The notes beneath the pieces were generated by a model, which was not told the origin of the DNA, did not search any database, and saw nothing but the letters and a program-made list of their open reading frames with translations. From Lachnospiraceae bacterium (lineage in GTDB: Bacteria > Bacillota > Clostridia > Lachnospirales > Lachnospiraceae), in NCBI GenBank assembly GCA_024682555.1, contig JAIKZD010000095.1, forward strand, positions 1 to 57,335: a DNA stretch of 57,335 nt. The letters run 5' to 3'. Made by a program: the position numbers and the translations under genes. Below, one piece after another: positions 52,831-57,335 of the stretch (position 1 is the first letter of the stretch; each line of letters opens with the position of its first letter).

Positions 52831-54363
52831 TCAGACATTTAAGAGTGTTGAAGCATATTTCATAACATTGGACCTCTCGACAGCGGCCTTGTTTCCAACG
52901 ATATTGGCCCCCAGGGCACCTGCGATATTTCCCATGAACATTGCAAGTTCGGCCGTTGCACCTGATGCCATGAAAAGACCCGCTATGGAATAAAAAGCAT
53001 CCCCGGCTCCTATGGTATCCTTGACCGTAAGGGTAAAAGCCGGGCAGTAATCGATCTTATCATCTTCCAGGGACATTGCGCCTTTTGATCCCCTTGTAAG
53101 CACACCCGCGCCGGCCTTAAGATATTCCTTAAGGGTCTTCATCCCGTTTTCCTCATCCTCCGCGTATGCCGGGAATGCAAGCTTAAGTTCTTTCTGATCA
53201 AGGGTATAGAAATCCGCCTTATGATATTTTGTTATATTGTTAAGACCGAAATTCGAGGAATTGGTCTGGCAGTTTAGGATAAGATACTTCGCTTTTTCGC
53301 TTATGATATCAATGATCTCATCATCCACAAGTCCATGACCGAAATCGCACAGAAATACCGCATCATAGTCTCCGACGGATTCCTTAAGCTTTTTCTTAAA
53401 CTCCTCCTTTACAGGATCCTCGTCCCATTTTTCGGGAATGTTGTTTATTACAAAGACCTTGTCATATTCCTCTCTTTTATCGTTTTTCGACAGAAATCTC
53501 TTTTTGACTATCGTGGGAAAGATACTGCTCCTGTCAAGAGATATATGAAGGCTGTCCGTTTCCGATGCGCATATCTCTTCAAGAGTCCCCGGTTCGTCCC
53601 CGATTACGGACATAAGGGTCACATTCTTTGAAAAGCCTGCGATATGTCTGGCAACGGCAACTGACCCCCCGAGATATCTTTCACTGTTTCTAAGCCTTGC
53701 GGAATATGCCATATCCTTGCTCATAAGGCCCTGGATATAGCAGTAGACATATTCATCTATTATCACATCCCCCACAACAAGGATCTTCAGGGCCTCGATC
53801 TTATCAACAAGCCCCCTGAGATCATCGAGACTGTAGGTTTTTTTGAACTCATACATATATGTCCGCACTTCTTCCGACAGTCCCGAAAGGCCGACATTTA
53901 TGAGTCTGGTGGAGCTGAAGACATCTCCGCCGGTATAGGCAACCCTTCCGCCGTATTTTTCAACGAGGGCCCGCTCAACACTCATCATTCCGGTAACATC
54001 GGCTTCTTCGTTCTTATATTCCGCACCCTTGACATAGAGATCGGGATGGACCGCCTCAATGATGTCATCAACCGTATAGCACTCGGAGAGTATGACATAA
54101 TCGATATACTCTATGGAGCTTAGGAATTTGAGCCTCATCTCATCGGAAAAAAACGGTCTGTCGGGACCCTTTCTCACATACTTTGCCGCAGTGATGGATA
54201 CCACAAGGATATCAGCCATTTTAGATGCCTGCTCAAAATGTATGATGTGTCCGGGATGGACCAGGTCAAAGACCCCATGGCTTAACGCTATGGTCTTTTT
54301 TTCTTCCTTTAATCTTGGATATATCTCATTTTTGAATCTGTCTTTTGTTACTATCTCAGCCAA
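52831..54363 (-). CDS. Fused nucleotidyltransferase/PfkB kinase, heptose-type (reversed HldE order), TTG start
   Basis: 510 residues from a TTG at 54363 with AGGTG 7 bp upstream. A longer in-frame ATG (54435) lies inside the neighbouring SDR gene and is unlikely. The N-terminal nucleotidyltransferase has TIALSHGVFDLVHPGHIIHFEQA (HPGH) and MRLKFLSSIEYIDYVILSE, then YVKGAEYKN. The C-terminal PfkB kinase (from about residue 180) has ILVVGDVIIDEYVYCYI, YLGGSVAVARHIAGF, LTRGSKGAM and TVKDTIGAGDAFYSIAGLF (catalytic Asp). In E. coli HldE the kinase is N-terminal and the nucleotidyltransferase C-terminal, so the order here is reversed. With gmhA nearby it should make a nucleotide-activated heptose. 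ADP versus other nucleotide is not determined. Confidence 0.82.
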   Translation of the reverse strand: MAEIVTKDRFKNEIYPRLKEEKKTIALSHGVFDLVHPGHIIHFEQASKMADILVVSITAAKYVRKGPDRPFFSDEMRLKFLSSIEYIDYVILSECYTVDDIIEAVHPDLYVKGAEYKNEEADVTGMMSVERALVEKYGGRVAYTGGDVFSSTRLINVGLSGLSEEVRTYMYEFKKTYSLDDLRGLVDKIEALKILVVGDVIIDEYVYCYIQGLMSKDMAYSARLRNSERYLGGSVAVARHIAGFSKNVTLMSVIGDEPGTLEEICASETDSLHISLDRSSIFPTIVKKRFLSKNDKREEYDKVFVINNIPEKWDEDPVKEEFKKKLKESVGDYDAVFLCDFGHGLVDDEIIDIISEKAKYLILNCQTNSSNFGLNNITKYHKADFYTLDQKELKLAFPAYAEDEENGMKTLKEYLKAGAGVLTRGSKGAMSLEDDKIDYCPAFTLTVKDTIGAGDAFYSIAGLFMASGATAELAMFMGNIAGALGANIVGNKAAVERSNVMKYASTLLNV

Positions 54364-54377
54364 AATCTCACACCTGT

Positions 54378-55370
54378 CTACGAAAGATATTTGAACCAGT
54401 CGGTGGTTGCTTCCTTTATGGTCTCCGGCGTCCACACGGGAGCCTCTCTCCAGTAATCTATATTGTCAAGGATGATCTTTACACCTTCTTCAAGGGTAAC
54501 TTTAGGATGCCAGTTTAACATCTTATTGATCTTTGATGTATTTGCATAGGTACAGTCGGGCTCACCCGGCCGCTTGGGGATATGGACCACATTTTCCTCG
54601 GTTCCCCCCAAAAGCTCCACGAGACGGTTAACGGAGTATGTATGTTCGCTTCCCACATTAAACCTCTCACCAACCACATCGGAGCAGGCTGCGGTATAGA
54701 AAGCATCCACGATATCAGTCACAAATGTGAAATCCCTTGTCTGCTCGCCGGTTCCCACAACGGTAAAAGGTTTTCCCGCAAGCTTCTGTCCCAGGAATAC
54801 TCCGAATACGGCACCGTAAGTCCCGGATGTACGGGATCTGGGGCCGTAAACATTAAACAGGCAGAGTGAAACAACGGGGAGTTTATATACCTTGGCCCAG
54901 TGAAGCGCCAGTTCTTCTCCCAGTCTTTTGGTCAGCGCATAGGGATATTCCGGTCTTATCTCCGCATTCTCATCCGTGGGGAAGCTGTCCGGTATACCAT
55001 AGCAGGATGAGGAAGCCGTATACATAAACCGCTTTACCTTATGTTCGGTCGCAGCCTTCAGCACCGAGAAGGTGCCGTCCACATTTGAATGGAAATAATC
55101 ATCGGGTCTCTGAATGGAAGGCACTATGTCGGCAAGTGCCGCAAAGTGGAACACCCAGTCAACGCCCTCAAAAACCGGACTGATGGCCGGATAGTTGCAG
55201 ATGTCCTCCACATATATCTTAAGTTTCGGATCGCCCTTATGATGATCGAGATTTGCAAGCCGGCCAGTGCTGCAATTATCTATTACCCGTACCTCATGCC
55301 CTTCCTTTAGCAGCCGGTCCACCATATGGGACCCAATAAAGCCGCATCCTCCTGTTACAAGTGAAATCAT
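54378..55370 (-). CDS. Extended SDR, GalE-like nucleotide-sugar epimerase/dehydratase
   Basis: 330 residues. LVTGGCGFIGSHMVDRLLKEGHEVRVIDNCSTG is the NAD-binding GxxGxxG start. FHFAALADIVPS, ASSSCYG and YPYALTKRLGEELA (Tyr...Lys catalytic pair) follow. GTGEQTRDFTFVTDIVDAF is the standard extended-SDR late motif. The protein resembles UDP-glucose/UDP-GlcNAc 4-epimerases; it may act on the activated heptose or another sugar of the glycan. GGAGGACATAAT precedes the ATG. The upstream gap holds a structured element and a probable promoter. The gene is followed 14 bp later by the kinase fusion. Confidence 0.85.
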   Translation of the reverse strand: MISLVTGGCGFIGSHMVDRLLKEGHEVRVIDNCSTGRLANLDHHKGDPKLKIYVEDICNYPAISPVFEGVDWVFHFAALADIVPSIQRPDDYFHSNVDGTFSVLKAATEHKVKRFMYTASSSCYGIPDSFPTDENAEIRPEYPYALTKRLGEELALHWAKVYKLPVVSLCLFNVYGPRSRTSGTYGAVFGVFLGQKLAGKPFTVVGTGEQTRDFTFVTDIVDAFYTAACSDVVGERFNVGSEHTYSVNRLVELLGGTEENVVHIPKRPGEPDCTYANTSKINKMLNWHPKVTLEEGVKIILDNIDYWREAPVWTPETIKEATTDWFKYLS

Positions 55371-55395
55371 ATTATGTCCTCCGTATGATCAGTAT

Positions 55396-55423
55396 ATTAT
55401 AGATGGTATTACACCCGGGGCAA
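55396..55423 (-). promoter_or_regulatory. Internal promoter upstream of the SDR gene, overlapping the structured element
   Basis: TTGCCC (55418-55423, minus strand) is 16 bp from TATAAT (55396-55401), 26 bp before the SDR start codon at 55370. The -35 lies in the outer stem of the cloverleaf element. Confidence 0.5.
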
Positions 55424-55549
55424 AAGTCACATGGCACGAAGTGCCATGGTGATCCGGCGCATAAACCGGCATGGAAAGTAAACTTTCCGGTCCGGTTTGC
55501 GCGCCGGATGCACATGTGGCTGCGCCACATGGCGCTTTTCCCCCCGGTG
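55412..55549. repeat. 138-bp cloverleaf-folding element between gmhA and the SDR gene
   Basis: A nested set of inverted repeats fills the 187-bp gap. The outer stem pairs CACCCGGGGCAAAAG (55412-55426) with CTTTTCCCCCCGGTG (55535-55549), 13 of 15 pairs. Inside are three hairpins. P2 is 55427-55452: TCAC-ATGGCAC, loop GAA, GTGCCAT-G-GTGA. P3 is 55452-55509: ATCCGGCGCATAAACCGG with CCGGTTTGCGCGCCGGAT, capped by GGAAAG-TAAA-CTTTCC. P4 is 55513-55531: CATGTGGC-TGC-GCCACATG. The whole can fold as a four-way junction in DNA or RNA. It begins 8 bp after the gmhA stop. No open frame in it looks coding. It could be a dispersed mobile repeat (REP/MITE-like), a processing element, or an RNA switch. Confidence 0.75.
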
Positions 55550-55557
55550 CCCGCTCC

Positions 55558-56130
55558 TCAAAAGCGTACTCCGTCTCTTTGCATTATCAGGTCGACTATT
55601 TCCTGTAATATCATGTTATGGACTGACTCTACTATACCATACTCGTTACAGGGAACATATACATTTGCATTTCCCCTGCTCTTTACGGTATTTTCTTCCC
55701 TGAAACCGGTAAAGGTGATCACGTCCGCACCTTTTTCCTTTGCCACGTCTATGGCGTTTATGATGTTCTTTGATTCTCCCGAGCTGCTTATTGCAACAAG
55801 CAGATCGTTTCCCCTGATCAGAAACTCAAGGGGCCTTGAAAACACGTATTCATACCCGTAATCGTTTCCCATGCAGGTGGTCACGGCATTGTCATAAAGA
55901 CTGTAGGTATTCATCCCGCCGTTCTTCATGTAATCGGCCGTCATGTGGCTTGCTATGGCGGCGCTTCCGCCGTTACCGATGAAAAATACCTGAGAGCCTT
56001 TTTTCTTATGCTCCGTAAATATCCCAAGAAGCTTTTTGATCCCTGCTTCGTAGGAAGGCTCATCTTTACCGGCGGCCGATATGACCACGTTTCCTATTAC
56101 TCCTATGAGTTTCTCAACATACTCATCCAT
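55558..56130 (-). CDS. gmhA: Phosphoheptose isomerase
   Basis: 190 residues, the usual GmhA length. It is a SIS-domain enzyme. QVFFIGNGGSAAIASHMTADYMKNG is the phosphate-binding loop with the conserved GNGGSA and ASHxxxD. NDLLVAISSSGESKNIINAI is the second SIS loop, and YGIVESVHNMILQEIVDLI provides the C-terminal E/H segment of the active site. It isomerises sedoheptulose 7-phosphate to D-glycero-D-manno-heptose 7-phosphate, the first step before the kinase/nucleotidyltransferase at 52831-54363. AGGGG sits 8 bp before the ATG, and the start overlaps the upstream gene by 8 bp. Confidence 0.9.
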   Translation of the reverse strand: MDEYVEKLIGVIGNVVISAAGKDEPSYEAGIKKLLGIFTEHKKKGSQVFFIGNGGSAAIASHMTADYMKNGGMNTYSLYDNAVTTCMGNDYGYEYVFSRPLEFLIRGNDLLVAISSSGESKNIINAIDVAKEKGADVITFTGFREENTVKSRGNANVYVPCNEYGIVESVHNMILQEIVDLIMQRDGVRF

Positions 56131-57335
56131 TATCTCTTCCCCTGTTTCCTGCTTTTTTATGCATCCTTTTTATCTCTTCCACCCACCAGTTTGAAGTATC
56201 ATCAAGATGGAAGGCATAGTTTTCCGTAAGCCTGTCCGTAAATCTTCTCCTATCGGGTTCATTCCACCAGCGTCCGAAATCATCGCAGCCGTTTATGAAT
56301 TCACAGGCTTTTGATGCATCATCATAGAGAAGCCCCATTTCCTTCATTTCCTCCTGAAGCTTAAGGGTCTCTTTGCTGTAATAATTCTCATCATTCGTAT
56401 GTTTCGTTATGACTATGGAAGGTATGTCCCTGGCAAGAGCCTGGAAGAGCACCGAGGTGGTGCAGGTCTCGCAGATCACCAAAGCCGTGTCATAGAGCAG
56501 TTCGGAAATATCGCCGCCTACCTGACCGCCGCCCTTATGATTCATAAGACCGTAATCTATGGATATATCCGGATTAACATCCTTTATATATCTGTCCATA
56601 CCGAAATTATCATATTCCCTTGGTCTGAATAAGGTCACTTCGGATTTCTCCTTACTCAGTCCGGAGGCAAAATCAAGGAAAAACCGGATGAAGGAATCAA
56701 AATAATCACTGTCCATGATGAGATAGGGCTGAAATGCCTTATATCTGTACTGAAACTCGCCCCTCTCAAACCAGCGTATATACTTCCTCTCATAGCTTTC
56801 CAAAGGCTTTCCGGGCTTTATATAGGAAAACATGGGAGCCCTTATGCAGCCCTTTTCCCCGGTCCTGAAAAAAACATAGGCATTATCATATATACAGTAA
56901 TTTCTGTATATATAATCCTGATTCATCATGAATACATCATTAACCTTGTAGATGCTGTTTATCTCTACGCCGTTTTCCGATAACCAGGAAAGCACTATCC
57001 CCCCGGGATTGGTGCCGCCGCTTCCATAGGTTATGACCGCCTCAGGCATGTGCCTGTACAGCTTTTTCAGATTGTCATAACTCTCCCTGTAACCTTCAAT
57101 GACCGCAATCGGGATATCATTCATGATATTTTCGATCATTATCTCTTCAAACTCGTTCTCGGGCTTCAGATCCGGCTTTAAGGTCCTCCGTAATTCCATA
57201 TCCCTTTCACGGGAGGTGACCTTCACGTCGGTAAAAACCCCCCAGTCCCAGAAGCATCTGCCCAGGGTTTTGTATTTAACCTTCTTTGGATCCGTTCCGA
57301 GAACGGTATCTATCCCCCTTATCTTTGAGGATCCG
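56123..57335 (-). CDS. LIC12162-family putative transferase, N-terminus cut by the window edge
   Basis: The frame is open to the right edge (reading from 57334), so the first part of the protein is missing; at least 403 residues are visible. The visible start (IRGIDTVLGTDPKKVKYKTLGRCFWDWG) matches the second family member at 39308-41131 (IMIFNTIMGDDPGRLKLKMLGK). PENEFEEIMIENIMNDIPIAVIEGY, LLYDTALVICETCTTSVLFQALARDIPSIVI and the final W-rich tail (FGRWWNEPDRRRFTDRL, DDTSNWW) also match. A GTG at 57226 could be mistaken for a start but lies inside the conserved domain. Its stop overlaps gmhA. Function as above: a presumed glycan-transferase without proven reaction. Confidence 0.8.
   Translation of the reverse strand, partial: GSSKIRGIDTVLGTDPKKVKYKTLGRCFWDWGVFTDVKVTSRERDMELRRTLKPDLKPENEFEEIMIENIMNDIPIAVIEGYRESYDNLKKLYRHMPEAVITYGSGGTNPGGIVLSWLSENGVEINSIYKVNDVFMMNQDYIYRNYCIYDNAYVFFRTGEKGCIRAPMFSYIKPGKPLESYERKYIRWFERGEFQYRYKAFQPYLIMDSDYFDSFIRFFLDFASGLSKEKSEVTLFRPREYDNFGMDRYIKDVNPDISIDYGLMNHKGGGQVGGDISELLYDTALVICETCTTSVLFQALARDIPSIVITKHTNDENYYSKETLKLQEEMKEMGLLYDDASKACEFINGCDDFGRWWNEPDRRRFTDRLTENYAFHLDDTSNWWVEEIKRMHKKAGNRGRDNG

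Noticed and set aside
54364..54435. Upstream ATG for the kinase/nucleotidyltransferase fusion
   Set aside because: It lies inside the SDR gene and its extra residues do not belong to the fold; the TTG at 54363 with AGGTG fits better.
55403..55861. Plus-strand frame through the structured element
   Set aside because: It runs antisense across gmhA and through the palindromes, with no ribosome site; the frame is a by-product of the GC-rich stems.

Overview
The window reads as one large surface-glycan locus of a Gram-positive anaerobe, most likely a Lachnospiraceae (Clostridia) species. This rests on the moderate GC content, the AGGAGG-type ribosome sites, the lipobox-bearing sulfate-binding protein, and a large secreted papain-like protease with bacterial Ig-like (BIG2) and Listeria/Bacteroides-type repeat domains. 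The taxonomic call is an inference; no rRNA or tRNA gene is present. Except for an ATP-grasp gene (19797-20957) and a LacI-type regulator (34794-35801), every gene lies on the minus strand, so transcription runs right to left. Both edges cut through genes.

From right to left: (1) 44429-57335 holds sugar-nucleotide genes: a truncated LIC12162-family transferase, gmhA, a fused nucleotidyltransferase/PfkB kinase of heptose type with reversed domain order, a GalE-like SDR, an FkbM methyltransferase, a DUF1919 protein, a radical SAM/SPASM enzyme, a VioA/VioB-like pair for 4-amino-4,6-dideoxyglucose, a glycosyltransferase, and PtmE-like and LegG/NeuC-like genes. (2) 39308-44392 adds a DegT-like aminotransferase, a FemAB-like acyltransferase, a NeuB/LegI-like synthase and a second LIC12162-family protein. 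(3) 35747-39269 is a sulfate-activation cassette (cysD, a cysN-cysC fusion, cysQ). It appears to be the tail of the same transcription unit. (4) 30723-35801 is a sulfate importer (sbp, cysT, cysW, cysA) divergent from a LacI-family regulator, with two matching palindromic operators. (5) 25036-30543 is the giant C1 protease. (6) 19797-24930 is a pseudaminic acid module (pseF, pseI, pseG) with a PLP-dependent decarboxylase and a convergent ATP-grasp ligase. (7) 14386-19530 has a P-loop sulfotransferase, pseC, a hexapeptide acyltransferase and an ABC flippase. (8) 1-14396 has an MBOAT/SGNH O-acylation pair, glycosyltransferases, a Gfo/Idh/MocA dehydrogenase, an acyltransferase, and YfhO- and GT-C-like polytopic membrane proteins.

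The genes suggest a heavily decorated surface glycan built from nonulosonic acids of two types (pseudaminic and legionaminic/sialic-like), probably a heptose and an N-acylated viosamine, and carrying O-acyl, methyl and possibly sulfate groups. Sulfate import, PAPS synthesis, PAP recycling and a sulfotransferase are all present, while no PAPS/APS reductase or sulfite reductase is seen. The locus therefore looks like a glycan sulfation system rather than cysteine biosynthesis.

Two observations go beyond ordinary annotation. One is a 138-bp cloverleaf-folding element (55412-55549) between gmhA and the SDR gene. The other is the ATP-grasp ligase plus amino-acid-decarboxylase-like enzyme attached to the pseudaminic acid genes, which could make an aminoacyl- or amine-modified nonulosonic acid.
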